DNA of 64,000 bases from JALZUR01 sp965205365 (GCA_965205365.1 CBDBGT010000010.1:1-64000); one strand, 5' to 3'. Shown: positions 51,296-61,088, counted from the stretch's first letter. The notes: generated from the letters alone by a model not told the origin. Numbers and translations: made by a program.

Positions 51296-53515
51296 TCATA
51301 TACTCTTTAAAATATCATTAAATACTTTACTTGGCCTCATTGCTTTTAACATCAATTCATCATTTGGAAGAAAATACCCTCCTATATCAACAGCTTTTCC
51401 TTGAATTAAGTTTAGCTCATCTACAATAGCTACCTTAGCTTCTTTAAAACTTATAAAGATCTGAGAAAATTTATTTTTTAATTCATCATTAATATCTTGA
51501 GTCGCCAAAGCTTCAGCCCAATACATTGCAAGATAAAAATGACTTCCCCTACTATCAAGCTCCCTAACCTTTCTTAAAGGTGATTTATTAGTTTTTAAAA
51601 ACTTCCCATTTGCATCATCTAAGGCCCTAGCTAAAACTAAAGCTTTTTTATTTTTATTTTTTTTAGACAAAGTTTCAATTGAAACACCTAAAGCTAAAAA
51701 CTCTCCTAAGGAGTCCCAACGCAAATGATTTTCTTTAACAAACTGTTGAACATGTTTTGGAGCTGATCCACCTGCACCTGTTTCAAAAAGACTTCCACCT
51801 GCTAACAAAGGTACAATAGATAACATTTTAGCACTTGTTCCAAGTTCTAAAATAGGAAAAAGATCTGTAAGATAATCTCTTAGTACATTTCCTGTTACAG
51901 AAATCACATCATTACCTTCTTTAACTTTCTTTAAAGTGTATCTTACTGCTTCCACTGGAGATAAAATTTTAATTTCTAGCCCTTGAGTATTGTGCTCTTT
52001 TAAATATTCTTTAACTTTCCTAATCAAATTAGCATCATGAGCTCTATTTTCATCAAGCCAAAAAACTGTCGGCAAACCTGTTGCTCTAGCACGATGAACA
52101 CTAAGCCTAACCCAGTCTTTAATAGGCTTTTCTTTTGTTTGACACATTCTAAAAATATCACCAGTTTCAACTTTATGCTCCATTAACACTGTACCTAAAG
52201 CGCTTACAACTCTCACTAGCCCTGGTTTAGACATTTCAAAGGTTTTATCATGTGAGCCGTATTCCTCAGCTTTTTGGGCCATTAAGCCTATATTTGAAAC
52301 GTTACCCATTGTTTTAACATTAAAAGCCCCATGTTCTTTACAAAAATCAATTGTCTCTTCATAAACCTTCGCATAGCAACGGTCTGGTATTATGTATTTT
52401 GTATCTGCAAGCTTACCATCAGGACCCCACATTTTACCTGAAGCCCTAATAGCTGCTGGCATTGAGGCGTCAATAATGACATCACTTGGAGCATGGAGAT
52501 TTGTAATTCCTTTATCTGAGTCTACCATTGCAAGCCTTGGCCCATTCTCATAAGCAATTTTAATTTCATTTTTAATTTGATTTTGTTGAGCTTTAGAAAG
52601 TTTCTCAATCTTCTTAAGCAGGTCTCCTAAGCCATTATTTGCGTTTACACCAATTTCTTTAAAAACACTCTCAAATTTTAAAAACACATTTTTAAAAAAA
52701 ATTTGAATAGCATGCCCAAAAATAATAGGATCTGAAACTTTCATCATTGTAGTTTTCATATGAAGAGAAAAAAGAACATTTTCTTTCTTTGAATGCTGAA
52801 TTTCTTTTAAAAAAAATTTTTTAAGCTCCTCACAAGATAAAACTGATGAATCAATAATTTCGTTTTTCAAAAGCAGTACTTTTTCCTTTAAAACAGTAAC
52901 TACACCAGTTAAATCTACATGCTCAATTCTAACACCTACTCCTTGATCAACATTTATAGATTTTTCAGATCCATAAAAATCACCATTTTCCATATGAGAC
53001 ACATGGGATTTTGAGTCCTTTACCCATACCCCCATGGAATGAGGATTGTCTTTTGCGTACTGCTTTACAGGTAGCGCAACTCTTCTATCGGAATTTCCCT
53101 CTCTTAAAACAGGATTTACAGCACTTCCTAAGATTTTTAAAAACCGCTTTTTTAGCCCTCTCTCTTTCTCAGTTTTTGGCTCTTCTGGAAAATTTGGAAT
53201 ATCATAGCCTTTAAATTGAAGCTCCTTAATAGCTCCTTTAAGCTGTGGAACTGAAGCACTAATATTAGGAAGTTTAATAATATTAGCTTCTGGATTTTTT
53301 ACTAATTCACCAAGTTGAGCTAATGCGTCTTCCATTTTTTGCTCTTCTTTTAAATTTTCAGGAAAGTTTGCAATGATTCTTCCTGCTAAAGAAATATCAC
53401 AAGTCTCAATTTGAATACCTGCTGTGGCTGTAAAAGCTTTAACAATTGGTAGAAAAGACTGCGTTGCCAGTGCTGGGGCCTCATCTGTTTTAGTGTATAT
53501 GATTTTCATGCTCAT
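51296..53515 (-). CDS. icd: Isocitrate dehydrogenase, monomeric NADP type
   Basis: The 739-residue length and the N-terminus KIIYTKTDEAPALATQSFLP identify the monomeric class (about 740 residues), unrelated in size to the usual 400-residue dimeric enzyme. Conserved blocks include SDRRVALPVKQYAKDNPHSM, FWLDENRAHDANLI and GNVLRDYLTDLFP. It converts isocitrate to 2-oxoglutarate with NADPH formation in the TCA cycle. The start at 53515 follows gaggggagtt, a strong ribosome binding site; a second ATG two codons in is possible. Confidence 0.96.
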   Translation of the reverse strand: MSMKIIYTKTDEAPALATQSFLPIVKAFTATAGIQIETCDISLAGRIIANFPENLKEEQKMEDALAQLGELVKNPEANIIKLPNISASVPQLKGAIKELQFKGYDIPNFPEEPKTEKERGLKKRFLKILGSAVNPVLREGNSDRRVALPVKQYAKDNPHSMGVWVKDSKSHVSHMENGDFYGSEKSINVDQGVGVRIEHVDLTGVVTVLKEKVLLLKNEIIDSSVLSCEELKKFFLKEIQHSKKENVLFSLHMKTTMMKVSDPIIFGHAIQIFFKNVFLKFESVFKEIGVNANNGLGDLLKKIEKLSKAQQNQIKNEIKIAYENGPRLAMVDSDKGITNLHAPSDVIIDASMPAAIRASGKMWGPDGKLADTKYIIPDRCYAKVYEETIDFCKEHGAFNVKTMGNVSNIGLMAQKAEEYGSHDKTFEMSKPGLVRVVSALGTVLMEHKVETGDIFRMCQTKEKPIKDWVRLSVHRARATGLPTVFWLDENRAHDANLIRKVKEYLKEHNTQGLEIKILSPVEAVRYTLKKVKEGNDVISVTGNVLRDYLTDLFPILELGTSAKMLSIVPLLAGGSLFETGAGGSAPKHVQQFVKENHLRWDSLGEFLALGVSIETLSKKNKNKKALVLARALDDANGKFLKTNKSPLRKVRELDSRGSHFYLAMYWAEALATQDINDELKNKFSQIFISFKEAKVAIVDELNLIQGKAVDIGGYFLPNDELMLKAMRPSKVFNDILKSI

Positions 53516-53657
53516 AACTCCCCTCTAGTACTGGAATCATAATCAAAAGCCAAGATACATGAATTTAAAATGAAGGCGAAGAAATTATTAATTTACGGAT
53601 ATAAAAAACATTTATAACCAAAGCCTTTAAAAACTACTTACAATACCTATAAGGATA

Positions 53658-53963
53658 TTACCAACTAGATTTCACTACCCCTGGAAGAAGCCCCTTACTG
53701 GCCATTTCTCTAAATGCAATTCTTGAAAGACCAAATTTTCTTAAAAAACCTCTTGGACGACCTGTAACAACACACCTATTGATTACCCTATTCTTTATGG
53801 ATCTTCTTGGAAGCCTTGCAAAAGCTCTTTGAGCCTCCATTTTTTCTTCAAATGAAGCATTCTGGTCTTGCATAACAGCCCTTAGTACTGCTCTTTTTTC
53901 ATGATATCGTTTAGCAACTATTAATTTTTGCTCATTTTTCTTAATCATTGAAATTTTTGCCAA
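53658..53963 (-). CDS. rpsN: Ribosomal protein S14 (zinc-free long form)
   Basis: The second TTG codon (53961-53963) gives MAKISMIKKNE and a 101-residue protein, exactly the usual S14 length, with GGAG 9 bases upstream; the earlier TTG overlaps that site. The conserved end NRCVVTGRPRGFLRKFGLSR is complete. The CxxC zinc pairs of the short form are absent. S14 normally sits in the spc ribosomal operon; here it stands alone, as do zinc-independent paralogues expressed under zinc limitation. It binds 16S rRNA in the small-subunit head. Confidence 0.93.
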   Translation of the reverse strand: MAKISMIKKNEQKLIVAKRYHEKRAVLRAVMQDQNASFEEKMEAQRAFARLPRRSIKNRVINRCVVTGRPRGFLRKFGLSRIAFREMASKGLLPGVVKSSW

Positions 53964-53998
53964 TTCTATAATCTCCAAAGCCTCAGTTTAAAGGCGAA

Positions 53999-54026
53999 TG
54001 TTTACCTTAAAACCACTTAATGTCAA
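53999..54026 (-). promoter_or_regulatory. Probable promoter of rpsN
   Basis: On the minus strand TTGACA (54021-54026) is followed after 16 bases by TAAACA (53999-54004). The -35 box is consensus, the -10 box is weak. The start codon is 36 bases further. I see no clear Zur-like palindrome over it. Confidence 0.5.
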
Positions 54027-54137
54027 TATTTAACTATTATTTTCCTAGATCAAAAAACTTTTATTTGAGATAAAGTATTTATGCAATATAAATATTTACT
54101 TACAACCCAAGGACCCTTAAAGGCTTAAAATACAAAA

Positions 54138-55085
54138 ATGAAATTTATACTTTTAACCCTAATGAGCTTAAACATACTATCAGGCTGTGCACACCGTTGG
54201 AACAAAAAAACATGTGCTCAAACCAACTTTGTAGACCTTGGCTACCAAGAAGGCAGCTTAGGAAAAAGTAGTTCTGCTAATGACTATAATCAAGCCTGTC
54301 TTAAACAAAGAATTCAAATTCCTACATCAAATTATACTTCTAGCTATAAAAAAGGCCTTTCAGTCTTTTGCTCTAATAATAAAGGCCTAAATGGTGGAAT
54401 TTTAGGAGAAAAAATCATTAAGAATTGCAAGACTGTGGTAAATTACGCTAAAGCCTATAAAAAAGGCTTAAAATCTTTTTGCTCAACAAAGCGTGGGGTA
54501 AAAGATGGCTTTGCTATGAAGCCTGAATATGTTCTCTGTGCTTCTTTTTCTGCATATACAATAGGCTACACTAAAGGTAAAAAAGAATACTGCTCAAGTG
54601 ATAAAGGACATGGACATGGTTTCACTGGTATTAATGAAGATACCCAGTGTATAAGCTATTCAGACTATACATCTGGCTACATAAGAGGCAAGAGGTACTT
54701 TTGTTCTCCTGAAAATGGAATTAAAATGGGTAAAAAAGGTGAAAGTTTACCTAAAAAATGTATATCTACAGGTTCCACCTTTAAAGTAAGTTTTAATAAA
54801 GGCCGTAAAATATTTTTAATAAAAGCCCTAAAGGATAAAGAAACAGCTCTTACCTTTGAATATCAAAACTATGAGCATATTAGAAATGATCTTGAAAATA
54901 CACAATTTTCTCTAAGCAGGCTTCCTAAACAGTCCACTGATTCTGCTATTGTTCATAAGCGAACTCGTATGAATTTAACAATTGCAAGCCTTAAATCCAA
55001 AAGAGATTCTCAAAAACAAGTCGTCAAAGATTTAAAGTCTCAAGTTTATAATATAAAAAAACAACTCAACCATCTAAAAAAGTGA
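54138..55085 (+). CDS. DUF2799-like repeat lipoprotein with coiled-coil end
   Basis: The 315-residue protein has a lipobox ILSGC (Cys17). Between about residues 25 and 225 a unit of roughly 40 residues recurs five times: YxxGxxxFC or YxxGkxxYC, then S..KG...G..G, then a Cys and an aromatic pair (KKGLSVFCSNNKG, KKGLKSFCSTKRG, TKGKKEYCSSDKG, IRGKRYFCSPENG). This matches DUF2799-type lipoproteins. Residues 240-315 form a long charged coiled coil. It probably sits in the envelope; the role is unknown. Confidence 0.72.
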   Translation: MKFILLTLMSLNILSGCAHRWNKKTCAQTNFVDLGYQEGSLGKSSSANDYNQACLKQRIQIPTSNYTSSYKKGLSVFCSNNKGLNGGILGEKIIKNCKTVVNYAKAYKKGLKSFCSTKRGVKDGFAMKPEYVLCASFSAYTIGYTKGKKEYCSSDKGHGHGFTGINEDTQCISYSDYTSGYIRGKRYFCSPENGIKMGKKGESLPKKCISTGSTFKVSFNKGRKIFLIKALKDKETALTFEYQNYEHIRNDLENTQFSLSRLPKQSTDSAIVHKRTRMNLTIASLKSKRDSQKQVVKDLKSQVYNIKKQLNHLKK

Positions 55086-55366
55086 CCCACTTTCTTAAAC
55101 AGTCATTGCCTGTCTAATCTTCTTAGGCTGTAAAAAACTTATGCAAGTCATAACTTTTAACGACTAAGACTACACTGCTAAAGCTCAAAACGCCAACCAC
55201 AACCTACTAGACCTTTTCTTTTTCTTAAGCTCCATAAAGCTTCAAATAAAAACATTTAATTGTTGTCTACACCTAGAATTATAAAGAAAACCTTAATATT
55301 TCTATGATATTCATGATTCTAACAAAATCATTTGATCACTTATGGAAACCTTCATAAACTTTATAC

Positions 55367-56911
55367 ATGAAAAAATTATACTTTTTAACTCTATTCTTAA
55401 TGCTTCCGCTACAATCAAAAGCCTTTAATAAAATTGATTTTTCTTCTCCCAAAGCTAGCTTTAACACCTTCTATAGCGCCATGTCTGACTACTCAAAAGG
55501 AATAAAGGTTGGAAATAACAATTTAAAGCTACGTATAAAAGATGCTTTAGAAGCCTTAGAGCCCTCTTTAGATAAATCTTTTAATTACACAACCTCTTAC
55601 TTAGAAGATAGCGCCATACTTTTAAAAGAAATTATTGACCGTACAACCCAGTTTTCTAATCCCATATTTGAAAATAACCGATTAAAAGGAACAAATATTT
55701 TTTTCATAAAAATTAACAACTGGTATTATATATCAAATTACTCTTTAGAACGTGCACAAATAGACTATAACTCACTATCTACAAAACCTTACTTAAAAAA
55801 CATACCTTTTCCTGGAGCTAGTCATAAATTAACTTGGCTTGAAACCCACCTTCCAAAGGGAAATATTATAAAAATTTTTGAAATTACACAAAGTCAGTGG
55901 ATTATGATGTTACTAGCAGTTATTTCAGCATTTATACTTTATTATATTTCAATTTGGCTTCTAAATATATTAGAAATTCTTCTTTTTCAGAGAAAAACTT
56001 TTAATTTTAAGGTAGCAACAGCACTTACACAACCTTTAGCAATTTTTATCTCAGCATTCTTCTTAAAAGCTATTGGAGTTCAAATTGCTCTTAATGGTAA
56101 TGCTAAATTTATTTGGACTTCTTCAACTAAAATCCTTATCTCAATTGGTTGCTTCTGGCTTTTGTACTGCCTAATCACACCCATTGAAGAAGCTTTAAAA
56201 AAAATTACAGCAAAAACTGAGTCTGATTTAGATGACAGTCTTGTGCCTCTAATTAGCAAAACATCAAAAATTATAATCGTTTTACTTGCTTCACTCACAA
56301 TTATAGAAGGGTTAGGAGTAAATGTTTTTTCTCTCCTTGCAGGCCTTGGTGTTGGAGGTTTAGCTATAGCATTAGCAGCAAAAGATACTGCAGCGAATTT
56401 CTTTGGCTCTTTAATGATTTTATTTGATCAACCTTTTAAAATTGGTGATTGGATTAAAATAAATAACCTTGAAGGCACTGTTGAAGAAATTGGCTTTAGG
56501 TCAACAAGAGTAAGAACATTTTATGACTCACAAATTGTTATTCCAAATTCAAAAGTTGCTAACAATGATATTGATAACCTTGGAAGACGTCAGTACCGAC
56601 GAACAGTAGAAACCCTTGGTCTCACCTACTCTACTACTGAAAAGCAGCTTAAAGAATTTACAAAAGGAATTAAAAACATTGTCCATAGTTACCCTCTAAC
56701 GAGAAAAGATAAATATTATATTTCTTTTAAAAAGTTTGGAGACAGTTCTTTAGAAATTCTGTTATATTTTTTCTTAAATGTTTCAGATTATAAAGATGAA
56801 TTAAAAGCAAAAGAAGAAATTTTATTACAAATAAAGCATTTAGCTGAAACGCTAAACATTAGCTTTGCTTTCCCATCACAATCTATCTATATGGAAAAAT
56901 CTAATACTTAA
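55367..56911 (+). CDS. MscS-family mechanosensitive channel
   Basis: The 514-residue protein has a cleavable signal (MKKLYFLTLFLMLPLQSKA), a periplasmic domain to about residue 180, then four to five membrane helices. The pore helix is GLGVGGLAIALAAKDTAANF, followed by FGSLMILFDQPFKIGDWIKI and the beta domain VEEIGFRSTRVRTFYDSQIVIPNS, all typical of MscS. It releases solutes under osmotic downshock. It is longer than E. coli MscS (286 residues), as in larger periplasmic-domain relatives. No clear ribosome binding site precedes the ATG. The 280 bases upstream hold no other gene. Confidence 0.92.
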   Translation: MKKLYFLTLFLMLPLQSKAFNKIDFSSPKASFNTFYSAMSDYSKGIKVGNNNLKLRIKDALEALEPSLDKSFNYTTSYLEDSAILLKEIIDRTTQFSNPIFENNRLKGTNIFFIKINNWYYISNYSLERAQIDYNSLSTKPYLKNIPFPGASHKLTWLETHLPKGNIIKIFEITQSQWIMMLLAVISAFILYYISIWLLNILEILLFQRKTFNFKVATALTQPLAIFISAFFLKAIGVQIALNGNAKFIWTSSTKILISIGCFWLLYCLITPIEEALKKITAKTESDLDDSLVPLISKTSKIIIVLLASLTIIEGLGVNVFSLLAGLGVGGLAIALAAKDTAANFFGSLMILFDQPFKIGDWIKINNLEGTVEEIGFRSTRVRTFYDSQIVIPNSKVANNDIDNLGRRQYRRTVETLGLTYSTTEKQLKEFTKGIKNIVHSYPLTRKDKYYISFKKFGDSSLEILLYFFLNVSDYKDELKAKEEILLQIKHLAETLNISFAFPSQSIYMEKSNT

Positions 56912-56940
56912 GCCTATATTCATAACACTTATATTTATAA

Positions 56941-57150
56941 TAACCCGAGTTCAGACTTTTTAAATCTAGTTTAACATTCTATTTTCATGGCACGTATTAC
57001 CAGTTTAAAAGAACCCAGGCAATACCCAGTTAATGCTGATAAAAAAGCTTCACTATAAAGTTTTTTTAAGGCTTCGATGTCTTGAGTGTTTAATGTGAAA
57101 CTCTTTCTTTAAAATTCCAAAAACAGTCTCAACAATATTTATTCAAAACT
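56941..57150 (-). pseudogene. IS982-family remnant
   Basis: The motif taacccgagttcagac at 56941-56956 resembles the terminal repeat of the complete IS982 element (taacctgagttcggcg). The minus strand then reads the transposase end: NIVETVFGILKKEF, HIKHSRHRSLK, with a frameshift or stop afterwards. The complete copy has the matching VIETINDQLKN, VEHSRHRSPTNA. Only the C-terminal quarter and one end are left. Confidence 0.7.
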
Positions 57151-57171
57151 TAGAAAAAATCTAAATTCAAA

Positions 57172-57633
57172 TTATTTAAATAAACTTAAAAACTCTCCAT
57201 AGCCCTCAGAATCTAAATTAGCTTTTGGAATAAACCTTAATGCTGCTGAATTCATACAATAACGCTTACCTGTTGGTTCTGGACCATCATTAAAAACATG
57301 CCCCAAATGAGAATCTGCTATTTTAGAGCGCACTTCAGTTCGAACTCTAAAAAACCCTTTGTCTTTAACTTCTTTAACACTCATACCTTTAATCACATTA
57401 TAAAAAGAAGGCCACCCTGTGCCACTATTATATTTTTCTCTAGAGCTAAAAAGAGGTTCACCAGAAACAATATCTACATAAATGCCTTCATCCTCATTCT
57501 CATTATATTTATTTTTAAAAGGTTTTTCAGTTCCATTTTTTTGAGTAACATTATACTCAATACCAGATAAAATATTTTTTAACTCTTCTTTATTTGGTTT
57601 TTTAAAGTCTTTCCAAGATTTAGACATAAACAA
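57172..57633 (-). CDS. msrB: Peptide-methionine (R)-S-oxide reductase
   Basis: The 153-residue enzyme repairs oxidised methionine. Conserved blocks are GTGWPSFYNV (71-80), SHLGHVFNDGPEPTGKRYCM with catalytic Cys126, and NSAALRFIP. The two CxxC pairs that bind zinc in many MsrB proteins are missing, so this is the zinc-free form. The start at 57633 (or the ATG at 57627, MSKSWKDF) follows aggagctgtg. It is a single gene beside an IS982 remnant. Confidence 0.94.
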   Translation of the reverse strand: MFMSKSWKDFKKPNKEELKNILSGIEYNVTQKNGTEKPFKNKYNENEDEGIYVDIVSGEPLFSSREKYNSGTGWPSFYNVIKGMSVKEVKDKGFFRVRTEVRSKIADSHLGHVFNDGPEPTGKRYCMNSAALRFIPKANLDSEGYGEFLSLFK

Positions 57634-57691
57634 ACACAGCTCCTTATTTTTTAAATTAAAAGCATTTTAAACTAAATTTTTATACAATAAT

Positions 57692-58039
57692 TTAAAAAGT
57701 CCACTTTTTAAAGCCCAGACCTTCTGCTTTAGCTAAATCTTTAGCATGTATCTCATAAATATTTGCATAACCTGTTAAAGCTCCACAAACCTGAATTCGA
57801 TGCTGGCCGTCATTTTTGTTAAACATTGAAAAAATTTTCATACCCTTTAGTTCCTTAGCCATATCACCTATATCAATACCTGTTTCTTTCTCACACTGTT
57901 TTGAATTGTCGTACTTATAAATAAAAACCTTTTCTTTTAAATTACTCATCTTTACAATCCTTCCACCACGACCACAATGACCTGATGCACAGCCAAACAA
58001 AAAGAAAAAAAACAACACTAATACACTATAAGTTTTCAT
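57692..58039 (-). CDS. Small lipoprotein, unknown
   Basis: The 115-residue protein has a lipobox FLFGC (Cys17) directly followed by a Gly/Arg-rich patch (GHCGRGGRIVKM) and two further Cys (KQCEKE, VQVCGA-like region IQVCGALTG). No family is recognised. It lies between msrB and the BamB-like gene on the same strand, 25 bases after the latter, so it may be the last gene of the YfgM/BamB operon and could be an envelope-biogenesis accessory protein. Confidence 0.6.
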   Translation of the reverse strand: MKTYSVLVLFFFFLFGCASGHCGRGGRIVKMSNLKEKVFIYKYDNSKQCEKETGIDIGDMAKELKGMKIFSMFNKNDGQHRIQVCGALTGYANIYEIHAKDLAKAEGLGFKKWTF

Positions 58040-58064
58040 AAAAACTCCTTAATTTCGTTGAAAT

Positions 58065-59192
58065 TTACTTCTTAATACCAAAAGAATAAAAATACCCTTT
58101 ATCACTTAAAACATAAAATTTATCTTTTGTCTTATTTAAAGCAAAACCCGATGATACTGATGAAATCAAATCATAGCTTGCTAATATTGCTCCAGTCTCC
58201 TTCTCTATAAATTTTATTGGTCCTTTAGAGTCTGAGATAATAATCTTATTTTCTAAAAATATTGGTTTTCCACCAAGACCTTCAAATATTTTTTTTCTAA
58301 GAATCAAATTACCAGAACTTAAACCAAGACAAACAAGTTCTCCATGGGCATTAGAAAAGTAAACCTTTCCTTTAAAGGCTGTCAGAGGACTTATAGGCTT
58401 TTCATATGCTTGCCATAATATTTTTCCATTTTTTAAATCAAGCCTATACAAAGCCTCATCAAAAACCCCGGCAATTAAAAACCTTTTTTCTGACAAAAGA
58501 AGAAAATCTACATCTTCATGTTTTGGCGCTCCTTCAAGTTGAGACTCCCAAGTCGCAATTCCTGTAGCCTGATTTAAACTAGCAACAACACCGTTTGGAA
58601 ATGCTACAAGAACTTGATCTTTATATAAGAGTGGCTTTGCACCACCAAAAATCTTTAAAGCTTTTCTAGGTGCGTGTGTAACCTTCCAATCTACAACCTT
58701 TTGAGCAACCTTAAGCGAGTAAACACTCCCCACACCAGTAAGTACAAAAATTCTTCCATTTTTAAAATCTGATATAGCCGAAACAACTCCGTCAATTAAC
58801 GTGGACCATAATATTGATTTACTATGGATATCATATACATGTACGTACTTATCTTCAGTTCCAAAAAAAATCAAATTTTTGTATAAAGAGCCTGCTCCTG
58901 AAACAGGATGTTTAGGAAAATACGACCATTTTTTTTGACCGTATTTATTTAATTCAAAAATACCACCAAAAGAAGTAGCTTGAATAATGTTTCCATTATC
59001 TTTAACCAAAGAATTAAAGTTTTGAGAAATTTCGTTAGTTTTAATACTCTCTTTAGGGGCAAGCCTTCTTACCCAACTTCTTTTTATCTTATAACCACTA
59101 TTTTCAAAAGAGCTGTCCCAGTTTAAACTAGAACATCCATTTAAAATCAGTAGAATTAAAATTAATATCTGGTAAGACAAGTTCAAAATCAA
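58065..59192 (-). CDS. BamB-like lipoprotein with PQQ-type beta-propeller
   Basis: The 375-residue protein has a lipobox LILNGC (Cys20) and repeated propeller blades with the pattern G.i.al....G...W (FELNKYGQKKWSYFPKHPVS, VHDIHSKSILWSTLIDGVV, LNQATGIATWESQLEGAP, LDLKNGKILWQAYEKPI). BamB is the propeller lipoprotein of the beta-barrel assembly machine in the outer membrane. The neighbour upstream is YfgM-like, and yfgM-bamB is a conserved pair in many Gram-negative bacteria, which supports the call. Genes overlap by 4 bases. Confidence 0.82.
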   Translation of the reverse strand: MILNLSYQILILILLILNGCSSLNWDSSFENSGYKIKRSWVRRLAPKESIKTNEISQNFNSLVKDNGNIIQATSFGGIFELNKYGQKKWSYFPKHPVSGAGSLYKNLIFFGTEDKYVHVYDIHSKSILWSTLIDGVVSAISDFKNGRIFVLTGVGSVYSLKVAQKVVDWKVTHAPRKALKIFGGAKPLLYKDQVLVAFPNGVVASLNQATGIATWESQLEGAPKHEDVDFLLLSEKRFLIAGVFDEALYRLDLKNGKILWQAYEKPISPLTAFKGKVYFSNAHGELVCLGLSSGNLILRKKIFEGLGGKPIFLENKIIISDSKGPIKFIEKETGAILASYDLISSVSSGFALNKTKDKFYVLSDKGYFYSFGIKK

Positions 59193-59953
59193 CCCTCTAT
59201 TTTAAAAATTTTAGGATGTTTTTTTTTTAACTGTAATAATCTTTGATATTTAACTGCATCCTTTGAAAAGTCTGATTTTTTTTTCAAATTTTTTGCTTGA
59301 TTAAATAAAGCAATGGCTTCATCCACTTGGCCCCTAGACTGCAAAAGGCTTCCTTTTTGAATAAGAGCTTCTCCATGAAAAACTTTCCACCTAGGCTCGT
59401 TTAAAATTTTATCATAGTCTAAAATCGCACTTTCTATATTTCCTTGTTTAGAAAGAATTGAGGCTTTTAAAAATAAACTTGCAGCAGAAAGCTCTCGCTC
59501 TCCTTCTGGGTTTAATTTATTTAAAGCCTCTAAAGCTAAACCTGTTTTCTCCTCAGATACTAAATAAGCAGCCCATCGAACAGCTGTAAAGTCAGAAACT
59601 GATTTATCAAAGTATTTAGATAACAAAGACAATACCTCACCATGAATCTTTAAAACCTCTGCTTCTTTATTGGTCTTAAACTCCTTAGATTCTTTATCTT
59701 TAACTTTAGATATGGCTTTTTCCAATAGATCAATTCTTCTATTCACAATGCCAGCTTCCTTTGCTACTACATTTAAAGCTCTAGACTTCATTGCAGAAAC
59801 ACCCCAAAAAGATACTATTAAAAGAGTAAACCCTAAAAAAATAACAACAATATTTTTTGCATGGTGCTCTATCCATTGAGAAAACTTATCTAAATAATCT
59901 AGCATATCAACTTTGCTTTCTTCAGTACGATTTTTTTTTAAATTATTACTCAC
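59189..59953 (-). CDS. YfgM-like membrane-anchored TPR protein
   Basis: The 254-residue protein has a short cytoplasmic N-terminus, one membrane helix (NIVVIFLGFTLLIVSFWGV, about 35-53) and a helical TPR-like periplasmic part (SAASLFLKASILSKQGNIES, FHGEALIQKGSLLQSRGQVD, EAIALFNQAKNL). This matches YfgM/ancillary SecYEG translocon subunits, which help exported proteins reach chaperones. It overlaps the BamB-like gene by 4 bases, the same order as yfgM-bamB elsewhere. Leucine dehydrogenase lies 13 bases upstream on the same strand. Confidence 0.78.
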   Translation of the reverse strand: MSNNLKKNRTEESKVDMLDYLDKFSQWIEHHAKNIVVIFLGFTLLIVSFWGVSAMKSRALNVVAKEAGIVNRRIDLLEKAISKVKDKESKEFKTNKEAEVLKIHGEVLSLLSKYFDKSVSDFTAVRWAAYLVSEEKTGLALEALNKLNPEGERELSAASLFLKASILSKQGNIESAILDYDKILNEPRWKVFHGEALIQKGSLLQSRGQVDEAIALFNQAKNLKKKSDFSKDAVKYQRLLQLKKKHPKIFKIEG

Positions 59954-59966
59954 CTAATATTTCTCC

Positions 59967-61088
59967 TCACCCTGGTTGTCTCTCTAAGACTTGTTTTAAA
60001 GTTGAAAATGGTCGAGAATTACGCCCTTGGTGATGATGTCTAAGCTTCCCAATGACATTAATTCTTTTTTGAGCCATCATCTGAGCAGCCTTATGGGTTG
60101 GCACACTCTCTTTTTCTGCAATCCTAAATACTTCTATCATATTCTCATATACTGCTTCAACTTTGTCCATAGCACGTTCTTTACTATAACCTTCAAGCTC
60201 AACAAAGACATTCATCAGTCCGCCTGAATTTGCTACAAAATCTGGTGCATATAAAATATCTTGTTTTCTAAGCAATTCACCATGTTTAGATTCTGCAAGG
60301 ATATTATTTGCACCACCTGCAATAATTGTAGTTTGAAGTTTAAAAATTGTATCATCATTAATAACAGCACCTAAAGCACATGGCGCAAAAACATCACACT
60401 TACTTGTAATAATCCCTGTAGGGTCTGCATTTTCAGCACCATAGATCTTACAAACGTGCTCTACTTTTTCATCATCAATATCTGCAACTGTCAGCTGAGC
60501 GCCTTCATCATGTAAATACTTAACCAAATTCCTTCCAACATTTCCTAACCCTTGAACTGCTATATGAACGCCCTTTAAAGAGTCTTTACCAAGCTTTTGT
60601 TTAACAGAAGCTTTAATGCTCATTAAAACACCATAAGCCGTGTAGGGACTAGGATCTCCTGATCCACCAAGAGCTTCAGGTATACCTGTTACAAAAGGAG
60701 TTTCTGCAAAAATATGCTCCATATCTTTAACAGTAGTTCCAACATCTTCAGCTGTAATATACTTTCCCCCAAGAGAATTCACAAAAGTACCAAAAGCTCT
60801 AAATAACCCCTCTGATTTATCAGTTTTAGGGTTGGCAATAATAACAGCTTTACCACCGCCAAGGTTTAAACCCGCAGCAGACGCTTTATAGGTCATACCT
60901 TTTGAAAGCCGTAGCACATCAATTAAAGCTTCTTCCTCAGTTTTATAATTCCACATTCTTGTTCCACCAAGAGCGGGCCCTAAAGCTGTGTTATGGATAG
61001 CAATAATTGCCCTTAAACCTACATCTTTATTATGACAAAAAATCACTTCTTCATGTTCACCATGCTTGTTGATTAATTCAAAAGACAT
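59967..61088 (-). CDS. Leucine (branched-chain amino acid) dehydrogenase
   Basis: I choose ATG 61088 (MSFELINK), preceded by gggggagaca, over the ATG four codons upstream. The 373-residue enzyme belongs to the Glu/Leu/Phe/Val dehydrogenases. The active site reads GGTRMWNYKTEEEALIDVLR, LSKGMTYKASAAGLNLGGGK with the catalytic Lys, and the Rossmann fold GVHIAVQGLGNVGRNLVKYL. It reversibly deaminates leucine, valine or isoleucine with NAD. It may feed branched-chain fatty acid synthesis or amino acid use. It is probably the first gene of the unit with the YfgM/BamB pair. Confidence 0.9.
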   Translation of the reverse strand: MSFELINKHGEHEEVIFCHNKDVGLRAIIAIHNTALGPALGGTRMWNYKTEEEALIDVLRLSKGMTYKASAAGLNLGGGKAVIIANPKTDKSEGLFRAFGTFVNSLGGKYITAEDVGTTVKDMEHIFAETPFVTGIPEALGGSGDPSPYTAYGVLMSIKASVKQKLGKDSLKGVHIAVQGLGNVGRNLVKYLHDEGAQLTVADIDDEKVEHVCKIYGAENADPTGIITSKCDVFAPCALGAVINDDTIFKLQTTIIAGGANNILAESKHGELLRKQDILYAPDFVANSGGLMNVFVELEGYSKERAMDKVEAVYENMIEVFRIAEKESVPTHKAAQMMAQKRINVIGKLRHHHQGRNSRPFSTLKQVLERQPG

